64,000 nucleotides of DNA from Sulfurimonas sp. C5 (GTDB lineage Bacteria > Campylobacterota > Campylobacteria > Campylobacterales > Sulfurimonadaceae): NCBI RefSeq assembly GCF_029872055.1, contig NZ_JARXNQ010000004.1, positions 101,461-165,460 of the forward strand, written 5' to 3'. Below, one piece after another: positions 45,026-54,748 of this stretch (positions are counted from its first letter, which is position 1; each line of letters begins with the position of its first letter). The notes below the pieces were generated by a model. The model worked only from the letters and a program-made list of their open reading frames with translations. It ran no database searches and was not told where the DNA came from. Position numbers and translations under genes: made by a program.

Positions 45026-46352
45026 CACTGCCCCTTGTCATATAGTTTTCTCCTAGTTGTAATAGTTTTCTGTCTTCAAAAGCTTCTGCAAACAACGTAA
45101 CTCCAAACGGCAGGCCATTATCTCTAAAACCTGCGGGAACTGCATAGGCTGAGAAATCAAGCAGGTTCATAAAATTTGTATAGTATCCAAGATTTGTATT
45201 AAGCTGGATCGGATCGGCATTTACCTCTTCGATCGTATAAATAGTACCTGTCGTCGGAGTCAATGCGAAGTCGACATCTTTCATCACACTATCAGCCTGA
45301 CGTCTATACGCTTTAAGCTTATACTCGGCATTAAAGTAATCTTCTGCCGTTTTTGTTTTTCCAGATTCTATGATCGTTCTTGTCACATCTATAAAACTCT
45401 CAGGCTTCTTTTCTATCATATCTTTTACGGCTACATAACGTTCAGCAACCCAAGGTCCGTAGTAAAGCAGATTTGCCGCTTCAAGCATAGGTGAAAAATC
45501 ACTCTCAACTGCTGTTCCGCCTATCTCTTCAAATTTTTGCACTGCTTTATAAAACAGCTCTTCGGCTTGAGTATCACCAAAAAACTTTAATTGCTCTGCT
45601 TTTGGAATAGCAAAACGAAAGTTTGAGGGAATGCTTTTTTGCATCTGAGGCATTATTCGGCTGTACGGATCTGCTTCATCAAAAGATGCCGCTACATCAA
45701 AAACCTTTTGTGCATCTTCCGTATTGTTTGCAAAGATTGAAATACAGTCAAGACTTCTACAAGCAGGTACCAAACCTGATGTACTGAGAACGCCCTTGGA
45801 AGGTTTTAGCCCTACAAGATTATTAAAAGCAGCAGGCACACGTCCAGAACCTGCAGTATCTGTCCCTAGCGAAAATGCTGCCATCTCTAAAGCGATACTT
45901 ACCGCACTCCCTGAACTTGAGCCACCCGAGATATATTTAGGATCGATGCTATTTTGACATGCCCCGATAGGTGAACGCGTTCCCACAAGTCCCGTAGCAA
46001 ATTGATCTAGTGCTGTTTTTCCAACAGGGATAGCACCCGCTTCAATAAGAGCATTCACAACAAAAGCAGACTTTTCAGGAATATAGCTGTAATCTAAACA
46101 ACCTGCCGTCGTCGGTACTCCTTTTAAGTCAATGTTATCTTTGATAGAAAAAGGGATCCCGTACAGAGGTAAAGATGACGGCTCACATGATTCAAGTCTT
46201 TGAATATAAGGTTCCAGTTCATCTTCACTCAAAATATACATCCAGATCGGATTAGTGCTGTGCTTTTCTATACGCTCTTTTATTTGTACCATCAAATCTC
46301 TAGGCGTAAGCGTTTTATCTAAATATGATTTTTTTAAATTTGTAATATTCAT
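45018..46352 (-). CDS. Allophanate hydrolase, amidase subunit
   Basis: 444 residues of the amidase-signature family. Seen: the catalytic Lys in FSIKDNIDLKGVPTTAGC, the Gly/Ser loop GGSSSGSAVSIALEMAA, and the nucleophile region LGTDTAGSGRVPAAF. Splits allophanate to ammonia and N-carboxycarbamate, which decays to ammonia and CO2. The ATG at 46352 with AAAGGA 6 nt upstream is chosen over the in-frame TTG at 46370. AtzF is normally about 600 residues; the missing C-terminal part is the next gene. Terminal step of the inferred guanidine route. Confidence 0.9.
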   Translation of the reverse strand: MNITNLKKSYLDKTLTPRDLMVQIKERIEKHSTNPIWMYILSEDELEPYIQRLESCEPSSLPLYGIPFSIKDNIDLKGVPTTAGCLDYSYIPEKSAFVVNALIEAGAIPVGKTALDQFATGLVGTRSPIGACQNSIDPKYISGGSSSGSAVSIALEMAAFSLGTDTAGSGRVPAAFNNLVGLKPSKGVLSTSGLVPACRSLDCISIFANNTEDAQKVFDVAASFDEADPYSRIMPQMQKSIPSNFRFAIPKAEQLKFFGDTQAEELFYKAVQKFEEIGGTAVESDFSPMLEAANLLYYGPWVAERYVAVKDMIEKKPESFIDVTRTIIESGKTKTAEDYFNAEYKLKAYRRQADSVMKDVDFALTPTTGTIYTIEEVNADPIQLNTNLGYYTNFMNLLDFSAYAVPAGFRDNGLPFGVTLFAEAFEDRKLLQLGENYMTRGSDV

Positions 46353-46362
46353 CTTTTTTCCT

Positions 46363-47250
46363 TTAATCAATCGTTGTTAACGGCTGATCGTCATCTTTTG
46401 TTCTAAATGCTTCAATAAAAGCCGCCGTCATAATAAGTGCACCGCCTGTCCACTCTATAGCCGTCATCGTTTCACCTGCGATCAGTGTTGCAGAAACAAC
46501 AGCCGTAATCAGTTCTAAAATAATTATAATTGACGAACGCCCCGCCTCCATATGCGTAACTCCCCATTGAGAGCCGATATTTGCCAAAAGAAGCCAAAAA
46601 AGAGCATATCCTATAAGTAATAACCAAGCATTGTCACTTATCCCGCTTGGTAACTGTTCAACTCCCGCAAGAAGAAAAACTCCTGCCATAGCAAAACAAC
46701 CAAAAAACATGCTCCCTATTTTTGAACTGACGGGAATGGCTTGAGCCGCACGAAACATTAAATTGTTTAAGGCAAAAAACAAGCCAGATATTAATGCAAT
46801 TAGGTCAATCCAAGAAGGCGGAGTATTAAATACTTCAAAGCCACCCAAAATCAAGAAAGCACCGCTTATTGCCAAAAAAGCACCTAAGTAACGCCAGCGG
46901 TCTATCTCCTCTTTTAAAAAAAGTCGTCCCCCTGCGACTCCCCACACTGGAAGTAAATAAAAAAGTACCATTACACGGATCACTTCACCGTTTATAAGAG
47001 CATAGGTAAAGGCAAGATTTGCCCCGCCGCCGAAAAAAGCGATCAGGAACATCATCTTTTTATGCTCTTTCCATATTTTAAACTGCTTGACTAGTAGTGG
47101 TACCAAAATAAAGGCCAACATACCGTAAGCTAAAAATATCAATCCGATACCGTCAATTCCCATCTCATTGATACTTTTTAGAGGAAGCCATGTGAGTCCC
47201 CAAAGTATAGAGGCTCCAAGTAAAACTAAAACAGGTAAATGTGCTTTCAT
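46363..47250 (-). CDS. EamA/DMT-family transporter in guanidine operon
   Basis: 295 residues, ten hydrophobic segments in two EamA halves (ASILWGLTWLPLKSI and LIALISGLFFALNNLMFRAAQ). The ATG overlaps the preceding stop (ATGA), so it is translationally coupled. DMT proteins carry metabolites in either direction. Small DMT-superfamily (SMR) guanidinium exporters are classic guanidine-riboswitch targets, so handling of guanidine or a degradation intermediate is a fair guess. There is no direct sequence evidence for the substrate. Confidence 0.85.
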   Translation of the reverse strand: MKAHLPVLVLLGASILWGLTWLPLKSINEMGIDGIGLIFLAYGMLAFILVPLLVKQFKIWKEHKKMMFLIAFFGGGANLAFTYALINGEVIRVMVLFYLLPVWGVAGGRLFLKEEIDRWRYLGAFLAISGAFLILGGFEVFNTPPSWIDLIALISGLFFALNNLMFRAAQAIPVSSKIGSMFFGCFAMAGVFLLAGVEQLPSGISDNAWLLLIGYALFWLLLANIGSQWGVTHMEAGRSSIIIILELITAVVSATLIAGETMTAIEWTGGALIMTAAFIEAFRTKDDDQPLTTID

Positions 47251-48101
47251 AATATGCCTTCTCTTTTAGAATAAGCGTAAAAATGGCTTTTTTCTGTTGC
47301 CGCCATCCAACAGTTAATTTCCCATAAATCGGCAACCGGAACATTGGTAAATGGCAATGTATGCAGATACCCGTCAGGACCAAATTCCGGAGTTATTGTT
47401 GTCGTCTGCATCCCTTTCTCTTTTTGTGCACTCCAGATAAGTTCCCAGATCCCTTGATGAGATATCAAAGCTCCTTGATATTCCGGTGCTCTTGGGTGAG
47501 GAACTTGGGGTCCCTGTTCATAACCTACACGGGCATGGATATGATGTACATTAGAAGCAATTGCTTTAATAGTCTCTAACTCCGTATCCATTAAACGCTC
47601 ACATACAACACACCAGTGACTCATATCAAGCGTTAATTTCATCTCAGGGAGTGCATCAACTACTCTTTTTGTTACCCATGGTGTAAAAAGAGAGCGGCTG
47701 CGATGTGTTTCAAAAGAGATATCTATCTCATATTTTTTTGCCAATGTTATCGCATTTTGAAAAAACTCACGACTCTCCGCTTCACTCCATGCATCGCATC
47801 CACCTATACATGTTACAAAACTTGCAGAGAGTTTCAATGAGTTTTTGATTCCCTCTTCAACATCCTCAAGATGCTCTTGTATCGTATGATGGCGTGCGGG
47901 GACATAATCCCCTCCAGTTACTATTTCACCGATGAAATCAAGTTCATACTTATCTAAACATTCTCTCCAATAAAGCTGTTCGTCCAACTCTTTGGGAGCT
48001 TGTCCTTCAATCCCTTCAAAACCTGCTTTACTTGCTTCTTTACATGCGATCTCAAAATCACCTTCAAAGCCCCACAAAGTTTTAAAATTTTTTAGTTTCA
48101 T
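47247..48101 (-). CDS. Sugar-phosphate isomerase/epimerase-like TIM-barrel protein
   Basis: 284 residues of the AP-endonuclease-2/xylose isomerase-like family. Metal-ligand candidates: Glu in ISFETHRSRS, Asp/His in LTLDMSHWC, His in HIHARVGYEQGP, and Glu in TITPEFGPDGY. I start at the ATG at 48101, which has AGGAAAGAG upstream, not the TTG at 48125 inside the carboxylase gene. It lies between the carboxylase and the EamA gene. No known step of guanidine breakdown needs such an enzyme, so its role is open. Confidence 0.82.
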   Translation of the reverse strand: MKLKNFKTLWGFEGDFEIACKEASKAGFEGIEGQAPKELDEQLYWRECLDKYELDFIGEIVTGGDYVPARHHTIQEHLEDVEEGIKNSLKLSASFVTCIGGCDAWSEAESREFFQNAITLAKKYEIDISFETHRSRSLFTPWVTKRVVDALPEMKLTLDMSHWCVVCERLMDTELETIKAIASNVHHIHARVGYEQGPQVPHPRAPEYQGALISHQGIWELIWSAQKEKGMQTTTITPEFGPDGYLHTLPFTNVPVADLWEINCWMAATEKSHFYAYSKREGIL

Positions 48102-48111
48102 GATCTCTTTC

Positions 48112-51100
48112 CTAAACCGGCTCAATCACAAAAAGCATTTTTCCTGCTTGAATATTTTCACCTTCATGACAAAGAACTTGAGTAATTTTCCCGTGTTCTG
48201 GTGCTTCAATATCAACTTCCATTTTCATAGACTCTGCAATAGCGAGCACTTCACCCTCCTCTACTACATCACCAAGCTTACACATCACTTTCCATAGACT
48301 TCCCTGAACAGGAGATTCAACTGCTTCTGCATTATCTGCGATCTCAATATGCTCCATAGTCTGCTTCTCAACATCTGCACTCTCAGTTGTAAAGTTAGCC
48401 AGACCCGTACGTTCCCACATTTGACGCTCCTCTTCAAAAGCATCTTGCTGTGTCGTTTTAAAAGTCTGTATCGAGTCATCGTTTTCTTCCAAGAACTCTT
48501 TGTACTTTTTAAGGCTGAATGTCGTCTCCTCAATTTTTAGGTTAAAGCGTCCTCTTGGGAAATCTTCACGCATCTGATGCAGCTCGTCCGCACTCACTTC
48601 ATAGAACTTGATCTGATCAAAAAAGCGTAATAACCAAGGTTTGCCACCTGTAAAATCTTGTGTCTGACGGTATCTGTTCCACATCTGTACAGTACGTCCA
48701 ACAAACTGATATCCACCAGGTCCTTCCATACCATACACACACATATATGCCCCACCGATACCTACAGCGTTTTCAGGAGTCCATGTACGGGCTGGATTGT
48801 ATTTTGTTGTTACAAGACGGTGTCTCGGATCAAGAGGTGTTGCAACAGGCGCACCAAGATAAACATCTCCAAGTCCCATAACAAGGTAGTTTGCATCAAA
48901 TACAATCTTTTTAACCTCTTCGATACTCTCTAAACCGTTTATACGTCTGATAAATTCAATGTTACTTGGACACCACGGTGCGTCCGGACGTACAGTTCTC
49001 ATATATTTATCAATCGCTATACGTGTTGATTCATCATCCCATGATAACGGAAGATGCACGATACGAGCAGGTACTTCTATATTGTCAATTGCCGGAAGTG
49101 TTAATTCAATCTCTTTTAGTCTCTCTATTAGAGCTGAACGATCACAAACTCTCGGTTCAAAATGAATCTGTAAAGAGCGGATACCCGGTGTAATATCTGT
49201 AACACCTTCGATATTCGCTTCTTTAAGTGCCTCCATTAGTACATGTACACGAAAACGCAGACTAATATCCAGTTCCATCTCACCGTATTCAACTAACAGG
49301 TTGCTGTCACCCGATTGACGTACAACAATAGCAGGAAGATCTTTTTCCCCTTCATCACTGTAAAGAATTGGTGAACCTATTGGTTTTGGTGTAATAAAAG
49401 CTGTCTCATCATAAGTTTTCAGCTCTGCGATCGCATCATCCTGAGCTTTAATCATCTTCTGAGCAGTCTCATGTTCTACAGGAACAAACTTCACTCTGTC
49501 ACCTGCACGAAGCTGACCCATTTTCCATAACTCTGCATTAATGATAGTTACAGGACATACAAAACCACCTAAACTAGGTCCGTCAGGTCCAAGAATTACA
49601 GGCATATCTCCCGTAAAATCTACCGCACCGATCGCATAAGCGTTATCATGGATGTTTGAAGGGTGAAGCCCTGCTTCACCACCTGATGTTCTCGCCCACT
49701 CAGGTTTTGGTCCGATTAGACGGATACCGGTTCTGTTTGAGTTGTAATGGATCTCCCATTCCGTCTCAAAAAATGTTTTAATATCATTGTCTGTAAAAAA
49801 GTCAGGAGCACCATGAGGTCCGTAAAGTACCCCTATCTCCCAACTGTTTGTCAAGTTTTGATGTGGTATCACAGCTTTATCTGCAACTTCACCTTTTATA
49901 AGAGTGCCGACATGAAGTACGTCACCAGAAATAAGTGTACGCCCTGCATGACCACCGAATTGCCCGAGTGTAAAAGTTGAACGGCTTCCAAGATACTCAG
50001 GTACATCAAAACCACCGCGTACAGCTAAATATGTTCTAAAACCTTGAGCGTGTACTTTTTTGAGTTTTAACGTACTACCTGCTTTCACATGCACTGCTTC
50101 ATTCATCTCAATCGCTTCACCGTCCAAATACGCATCGATCTGCGCACCGCATAATGCAATAACACTATCTGAATTAAAACGTAAAGTAGGACCTGCAATA
50201 GCGATCTCAAGACCTGCAGCTGCTTCATCATTTCCTACAATTCTGTTTGCATAACGGAAACTAAAATTATCAAACGGACCTGAAGGTGGTACACCGATAT
50301 CCCAAAAGCCCGTACGTCCAGGGAAATCCTGGACTGTCGTCTGCGTACCCGGACGAAGAACGTCTACACTACTTATAGAAAATCTAAAATTATTCAGATA
50401 TTTTGTTGTCTGTTTTGCATTTTTAAACACTTCAGACTGTACAATAGCACCAAGGTAGCGAAGGTTTGTTTCAATCCCGTCAATCTCCGTCTTCTCTATT
50501 GCATCAGAAATTTTTACAAGTGCTTCATCACGGTCATTAGCTTTGATGATAAGTTTTGCGATCATCGGATCGTAAAACGCAGATACATTCAGACCTGTTT
50601 CGATAAATGTGTCACATCTGATCCCCTTTGCAAACTTTACGTTCGTTAGTACACCAGAACTCGGCTGGAAATTTTTAAACGGATCTTCCGCATATACACG
50701 TACCTGAATAGAGTGTCCTTTAGGGGCATGTTTATACTCGTATAACGCAGGGTTTTCGCCAAATGCCTGAGTGATCATCCACTCTACTAAGTCAACTCCC
50801 GTTACCTCTTCCGTAATACCGTGTTCAACTTGAAGACGTGTATTTACCTCAAGAAAGTAAAACTCATCCGTTGTCGTATCATAAACAAACTCAACCGTTC
50901 CTGCAGAAAGGTAATTAACAGATGATGTTAAATCTACGGCCGCTTTATAAAGAGCTTCTCTTGTTTCATCCGACAAGCCCGGCGCAGGAGTTTCCTCGAT
51001 CACTTTTTGATTACGGCGTTGTACAGAACAATCTCTGTCACCAAGTGCAGCAACAAATCCTTTTCCATCTCCAAATACCTGTACCTCAATATGACGAGCT

Positions 51101-51711
51101 GAAGCTACGTACTTTTCTAAGAACATACCTCCGTCAGAGAAGTTGTTTTCACTCAGACGTTTAACCGATTCGTATGCACTGCATAATTCCTCTTCGTCAT
51201 AACATAACTGCATACCGATACCACCGCCACCTGCAGTACTTTTTAACATAACAGGGTATACGATACGGTTCGCTTCTTTTTTTGCTTCTTCAAGGTCTGC
51301 AAGGATAGAAGAACCAGGAAGTAAAGGAACGTTGTTTTGTTCAGCAAGTGCACGAGCAGTATGCTTGAGACCAAACTTTTCCATATGTTCCGTACGAGGT
51401 CCAATAAAACTAATTCCCGCAGTTTCACACTCTAGTGCAAATGCCGCATTCTCACTTAAAAATCCATATCCGGGATGAATCGCTTCTGCACCGCTCTCTT
51501 TAGCAACTTCAAGGATTTTGTTAGTATCTAAATAACTCTCGCTTGCAATACCTTGACCGATAAAATAAGCCTCATCAGCTAAACTTACATGCAGTGAATC
51601 TGCGTCAGCTGCCGTATAAACAACAACCGACTTTATCCCCATTTTTGAAAGAGTTCGTATAACACGACAAGCTATCTCTCCACGATTTGCAATTAATACT
51701 TTTGTAAACAT
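48112..51711 (-). CDS. Biotin-dependent guanidine carboxylase (urea carboxylase family)
   Basis: 1199 residues. A biotin carboxylase domain (about 1-450: [17 protein letters not shown]-grasp [26 protein letters not shown]), a KipA/AHS2 carboxyltransferase half (about 460-780), a KipI/AHS1 half (about 800-1030), and a biotinyl domain with AESMKMEV (Lys about 1163). Usually annotated urea carboxylase. Because the operon has three guanidine riboswitches and the carboxyguanidine deiminase pair, I call it guanidine carboxylase: guanidine + bicarbonate + ATP to carboxyguanidine. The second of two adjacent ATGs (51711) is 6 nt from AAGGA and is preferred. Confidence 0.92.
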   Translation of the reverse strand: MFTKVLIANRGEIACRVIRTLSKMGIKSVVVYTAADADSLHVSLADEAYFIGQGIASESYLDTNKILEVAKESGAEAIHPGYGFLSENAAFALECETAGISFIGPRTEHMEKFGLKHTARALAEQNNVPLLPGSSILADLEEAKKEANRIVYPVMLKSTAGGGGIGMQLCYDEEELCSAYESVKRLSENNFSDGGMFLEKYVASARHIEVQVFGDGKGFVAALGDRDCSVQRRNQKVIEETPAPGLSDETREALYKAAVDLTSSVNYLSAGTVEFVYDTTTDEFYFLEVNTRLQVEHGITEEVTGVDLVEWMITQAFGENPALYEYKHAPKGHSIQVRVYAEDPFKNFQPSSGVLTNVKFAKGIRCDTFIETGLNVSAFYDPMIAKLIIKANDRDEALVKISDAIEKTEIDGIETNLRYLGAIVQSEVFKNAKQTTKYLNNFRFSISSVDVLRPGTQTTVQDFPGRTGFWDIGVPPSGPFDNFSFRYANRIVGNDEAAAGLEIAIAGPTLRFNSDSVIALCGAQIDAYLDGEAIEMNEAVHVKAGSTLKLKKVHAQGFRTYLAVRGGFDVPEYLGSRSTFTLGQFGGHAGRTLISGDVLHVGTLIKGEVADKAVIPHQNLTNSWEIGVLYGPHGAPDFFTDNDIKTFFETEWEIHYNSNRTGIRLIGPKPEWARTSGGEAGLHPSNIHDNAYAIGAVDFTGDMPVILGPDGPSLGGFVCPVTIINAELWKMGQLRAGDRVKFVPVEHETAQKMIKAQDDAIAELKTYDETAFITPKPIGSPILYSDEGEKDLPAIVVRQSGDSNLLVEYGEMELDISLRFRVHVLMEALKEANIEGVTDITPGIRSLQIHFEPRVCDRSALIERLKEIELTLPAIDNIEVPARIVHLPLSWDDESTRIAIDKYMRTVRPDAPWCPSNIEFIRRINGLESIEEVKKIVFDANYLVMGLGDVYLGAPVATPLDPRHRLVTTKYNPARTWTPENAVGIGGAYMCVYGMEGPGGYQFVGRTVQMWNRYRQTQDFTGGKPWLLRFFDQIKFYEVSADELHQMREDFPRGRFNLKIEETTFSLKKYKEFLEENDDSIQTFKTTQQDAFEEERQMWERTGLANFTTESADVEKQTMEHIEIADNAEAVESPVQGSLWKVMCKLGDVVEEGEVLAIAESMKMEVDIEAPEHGKITQVLCHEGENIQAGKMLFVIEPV

Positions 51712-51735
51712 CATATGTCCTTAGAATTATATTTG

Positions 51736-51778
51736 CGGGCCGTCCCGATTATGTACGTCTTACAAGCCGTCTTGTAAG
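51736..51778 (-). promoter_or_regulatory. Guanidine-II (mini-ykkC) riboswitch
   Basis: Two hairpins with ACGG loops, the class signature. P1 is CTTACAAG-ACGG-CTTGTAAG (51759-51778, 8 bp). P2 is CGGG-ACGG-CCCG (51736-51747). The linker is 11 nt. It lies 22-25 bases before the carboxylase start, inside the operon and after the MBL-fold gene. TCCTT just 5' of P1 (51779-51783) can pair with the carboxylase Shine-Dalgarno AAGGA (51718-51722), suggesting translational control, with guanidine-stabilised hairpins freeing the site. Class assignment is firm by motif; the mechanism is inferred. Confidence 0.9.
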
Positions 51779-51805
51779 AAGGAGAAAGTTTGGTTTTCTC
51801 AGACC

Positions 51806-52588
51806 TTATGATAAAAACTTTGGAAAACAGTTTTTTGACTCAAAATATTTCATATCGTGATTGGGCCAAATCTCTGCACCGGTGCGTCTTGCCAAATCTT
51901 TGAGTTTTTGGATGCTCTCTATAGCCATCGCCTCGTTATCCTGCCAGCACAATCCGGGTGCTATCTCATATTCTAAATTTTCACTCAAGTCTGCCGCATC
52001 ACCTGCAAGCAAGATAGGTTTTCCTTTTGGTAATTCTATCAACATAGACATATGCCCTGCCGTATGTCCCGGTGTCTCGATAGCACGGACACCTTCAATG
52101 AGATCATACTCTTTGTCATAGATTTTCCAGTTGATCGGACAATCCAAATCTTCTGCAAAATATGCTTCGTCAGCTAACACTCTGGCAGCTTCAAGCTCTT
52201 TTTTATGTACATGGACTTCCGCATGACACATTTCACATACTCCGCCTGCATGATCAAAATGCAGATGACCGCAAAAAACTACATCTACATCCTCTTTAAC
52301 AAGACCAAGCTCAGCAAGTCTGTTTGGCAGACGCTGTTCTTCGGTCATTTGAGGAGGGCCAAAAGGAAAACCTTCATGCTCATAAAACTTTTTGCGTTTT
52401 TGCTCATCTACGATCTTATTGTAATCACATCCTACATCATAAAGAATACGCCCATTTGATGTTTCTATTAAATATGCCAATATCGGTGCGTCAATGATCA
52501 CACCTTGACCGTGTCCGCGAGTAGAAAGTGTTTTCTCATAACGATGAGTTCCTGTTAAGATTGGCCAAAATTTTTTTACCTGTGTCAT
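51806..52588 (-). CDS. MBL-fold hydrolase (AHL-lactonase-like)
   Basis: 260 residues of the metallo-beta-lactamase fold. The metal motif is H108-x-H110-x-D112-H113 in GHLHFDHAGG; further ligands are likely His in PGHTAGHMS, Asp in LLAGDAADLS and His in IWPNHDMKYF. It resembles N-acyl-homoserine-lactonase-type enzymes. It lies between the deiminase genes and the guanidine-II switch. Its role in guanidine breakdown is unknown; it could act on a side product or on an ester or lactone guanidine source. It is followed by a small hairpin (51782-51800, GAGAAA/TTTCTC). Confidence 0.85.
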   Translation of the reverse strand: MTQVKKFWPILTGTHRYEKTLSTRGHGQGVIIDAPILAYLIETSNGRILYDVGCDYNKIVDEQKRKKFYEHEGFPFGPPQMTEEQRLPNRLAELGLVKEDVDVVFCGHLHFDHAGGVCEMCHAEVHVHKKELEAARVLADEAYFAEDLDCPINWKIYDKEYDLIEGVRAIETPGHTAGHMSMLIELPKGKPILLAGDAADLSENLEYEIAPGLCWQDNEAMAIESIQKLKDLARRTGAEIWPNHDMKYFESKNCFPKFLS

Positions 52589-52607
52589 CTTGTTTTCTTT
52601 ACTAAAC

Positions 52608-53228
52608 CTATTCGTCCCAGATTATCATCTGAATAGGTGTAGGATTGTATGCATTACACGGGTTGTTTAACTGTGGACAGTTTGAAACAAGTACCAATGT
52701 ATCCATCTCCGCTTTCATCTCTACATAATCACCAGGTTTTGAGATACCGTCAACAATTGCCAAGTGACCGTTTTCCTCAACAGGTACATTCATAAAGAAG
52801 TTGATGTTGTTTGTAAGATCACGAGGGTCCATTTCCAACTCACCAATCTCGTAAAGATAGTTGTCTCTACAGCTGTGCATATATTTTTTATCGTGACCGA
52901 AACGAACCGTATTACTCTCGGCACTACAGTGACCACCTAAAGTATCGTGATTTCCACATGTATCTTCCGTAATCTCCATCATAATGTTATCATCACTTGA
53001 GATAAGCTTTGTTCCTGTTGTCACAAAAATACTACCTTGTTCTCTTACCGTATCTGTAGCAGAATAACGCTCTTCATGATCGTTTGCATTATAAAAAAGA
53101 GTATCTACCGCTTGACATCCTTCAAGATCGACAATGCGAAGTGTCTGACCTTTTTTAACAACATAAGACCAAGGAACGCCTGCCGCTATTTTTTCATTAT
53201 AAATTGCTTTTGAAATATCTTTTGCCAT
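52608..53228 (-). CDS. Carboxyguanidine deiminase subunit (urea amidolyase-associated protein 2 type)
   Basis: 206 residues of the DUF1989 family. Seen: [20 protein letters not shown], the Cys/His-rich [16 protein letters not shown] (likely metal or active site), and [13 protein letters not shown]. In guanidine-degrading bacteria the UAAP pair forms CgdAB, which deiminates carboxyguanidine to allophanate. I start at the ATG at 53228, with AAGGAGAAG upstream; the open frame before it overlaps the upstream gene. It keeps the Cys/His cluster its partner lacks and so may be the catalytic chain. Confidence 0.9.
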   Translation of the reverse strand: MAKDISKAIYNEKIAAGVPWSYVVKKGQTLRIVDLEGCQAVDTLFYNANDHEERYSATDTVREQGSIFVTTGTKLISSDDNIMMEITEDTCGNHDTLGGHCSAESNTVRFGHDKKYMHSCRDNYLYEIGELEMDPRDLTNNINFFMNVPVEENGHLAIVDGISKPGDYVEMKAEMDTLVLVSNCPQLNNPCNAYNPTPIQMIIWDE

Positions 53229-53238
53229 CTTCTTCTCC

Positions 53239-53976
53239 TTATGCAAAATATCTTGCGTTATTTTCAAAACCGCGTTTAGCTTGCGGTGTATAATGCATAC
53301 AAAAATCATCTGACGTCATAGCTTCTGCATTATAGATTGTAAGTTGTACCGGGCTTGGATTGTACTCACCTGATTCCATTACGTGCGGAGTATTTGAGAG
53401 AACTAAAAGTACATTCATCTCTGCACGAAGCTCTATATAACTTCCAGGTTTTGGGCGTTTTTCTGAAAGAACAAGCTTGCTTCCCTCTTTTACATCCACT
53501 TTTCTAAAAAAATTCATACAAGGGATAACATCACGTTTCCCCATACCGTATTTTCCAAGCTCTACAAGGAAGTTTTCCCTGTCGCTTTTGAAATAACGGT
53601 TACGGATTTCGCCGAATGTTCCTTCTCCAAAGTTCTTTTCAACGATGCGCGGATTGCTCATCCCTGCGATTGCATCCATAAGCCCGCCTGTCGTATCTTC
53701 AGTAATTGAAAACAGGATATGACCAAGTTCCGAATAAAGTACTTTGCCTTTTTCGAAAAAAGCGTTGTACTGAATCTTTACAGTATCTGCAGAATTAAAA
53801 CGCTCTGCCGTATTGTCTGCATTATAAAAAAGTGCAGAAAGAGAACCCAGTCCATCTTCTGTACTTATACGTATTTTTTGACCACGTTTAATGATCTTTG
53901 ACCATTTTCCTCCGCCTGGAAGAACTTCATCCAAAACAATAGTTTCAGGTTTTAAATTTTTATGTTCAGTTATCAT
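53239..53976 (-). CDS. Carboxyguanidine deiminase subunit (urea amidolyase-associated protein 1 type)
   Basis: 245 residues, DUF1989 family, homologous to the next gene ([68 protein letters not shown]). It lacks the [15 protein letters not shown] cluster: the matching position reads [15 protein letters not shown]. Probable non-catalytic or structural partner of the CgdAB deiminase. The ATG at 53976 starts the family-like region, and the upstream ATPase gene ends 11 bases inside it, so translation is coupled. Confidence 0.88.
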   Translation of the reverse strand: MITEHKNLKPETIVLDEVLPGGGKWSKIIKRGQKIRISTEDGLGSLSALFYNADNTAERFNSADTVKIQYNAFFEKGKVLYSELGHILFSITEDTTGGLMDAIAGMSNPRIVEKNFGEGTFGEIRNRYFKSDRENFLVELGKYGMGKRDVIPCMNFFRKVDVKEGSKLVLSEKRPKPGSYIELRAEMNVLLVLSNTPHVMESGEYNPSPVQLTIYNAEAMTSDDFCMHYTPQAKRGFENNARYFA

Positions 53977-54748
53977 AATTGTTAATTTCCTTTTCCAAGA
54001 TTTCTTTATTTTCTTTTTCATTTCCCTTTTCACTATTTAAAGGGATATCATAGGTAATGCACGCACCATAAGCATTAGGTGCTTGTTCATCGTAACGGAC
54101 TTTATCAAAGACCAACAAGCGGCTTCCAAGATAAAAACTCTCATGCAAGTCATGCGTTACCATAACTACCGTCAAATTATTTTTTCTCCAAAGATCGAGA
54201 ATAAGCGTATGCATATCTGCACGAATCCCTGGATCAAGAGCTCCAAAAGGCTCATCCAGCAGCAGTATCTTCGGCTTTACAACCAAAGACTGTGCAATTG
54301 AGAGACGTTGCTGCATACCGCCTGAGAGTTCACTCGGGTATTTATCAGCTGCATCTCCTAAACCTACTGCTTCAAGCATCTCCATTGCTATCTTTTTTGC
54401 TTCTTTACGTTTTTTACCAAAAAGTCTTCCAAACAATTTGGATTCTTGTAATTCCATTGATAGTAGTACATTTTCAATTACACTCAAATGTTCAAAAACG
54501 GAATAACGCTGAAATACAATTCCTCTTTCTACACTCGGTTCATCGGGAAAAGGTTTGCCATCAAGCAAAAAAGTTCCTTTAGTAGGTGCTTCCTGACCCA
54601 AAAGCATCTTCAAAAAAGTTGTTTTACCACAACCTGAAGGTCCTACAAGGGTACAAAATTCACCCTCTTCTATATTTAAATTAATCTTCTCCAGAACAAC
54701 GTTGTCACCATACTCTTTCCAAAGATTTTTTATGGTTATCAAACTCAT
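53966..54748 (-). CDS. ABC transporter ATP-binding protein (guanidine uptake)
   Basis: 260 residues, NrtD/SsuB/TauB type. Seen: Walker A GPSGCGKTTF, Q-loop GIVFQRYSVFEHLS, signature LSGGMQQRL, Walker B ILLLDEPFGALDP and the H-loop MVTHDLHES. Its ATG overlaps the permease stop (ATGA). Transporters beside urea-carboxylase genes have been labelled putative urea ABC systems; the riboswitch context makes guanidine the better substrate guess. Confidence 0.93.
   Translation of the reverse strand: MSLITIKNLWKEYGDNVVLEKINLNIEEGEFCTLVGPSGCGKTTFLKMLLGQEAPTKGTFLLDGKPFPDEPSVERGIVFQRYSVFEHLSVIENVLLSMELQESKLFGRLFGKKRKEAKKIAMEMLEAVGLGDAADKYPSELSGGMQQRLSIAQSLVVKPKILLLDEPFGALDPGIRADMHTLILDLWRKNNLTVVMVTHDLHESFYLGSRLLVFDKVRYDEQAPNAYGACITYDIPLNSEKGNEKENKEILEKEINNYDN

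Noticed and set aside
45018..45028. Frameshift error joining the two allophanate hydrolase genes.
   Set aside because: The downstream gene has a well-placed AAGGGG and ATG, and both proteins look complete, so a natural split is preferred.
44636..51711. Reading the carboxylase and amidase as a urea amidolyase system for urea.
   Set aside because: All three riboswitches match guanidine classes and the UAAP1/2 pair is present, so guanidine is the better substrate. The final proof (residue alignment in the carboxyltransferase or an assay) was not possible here.
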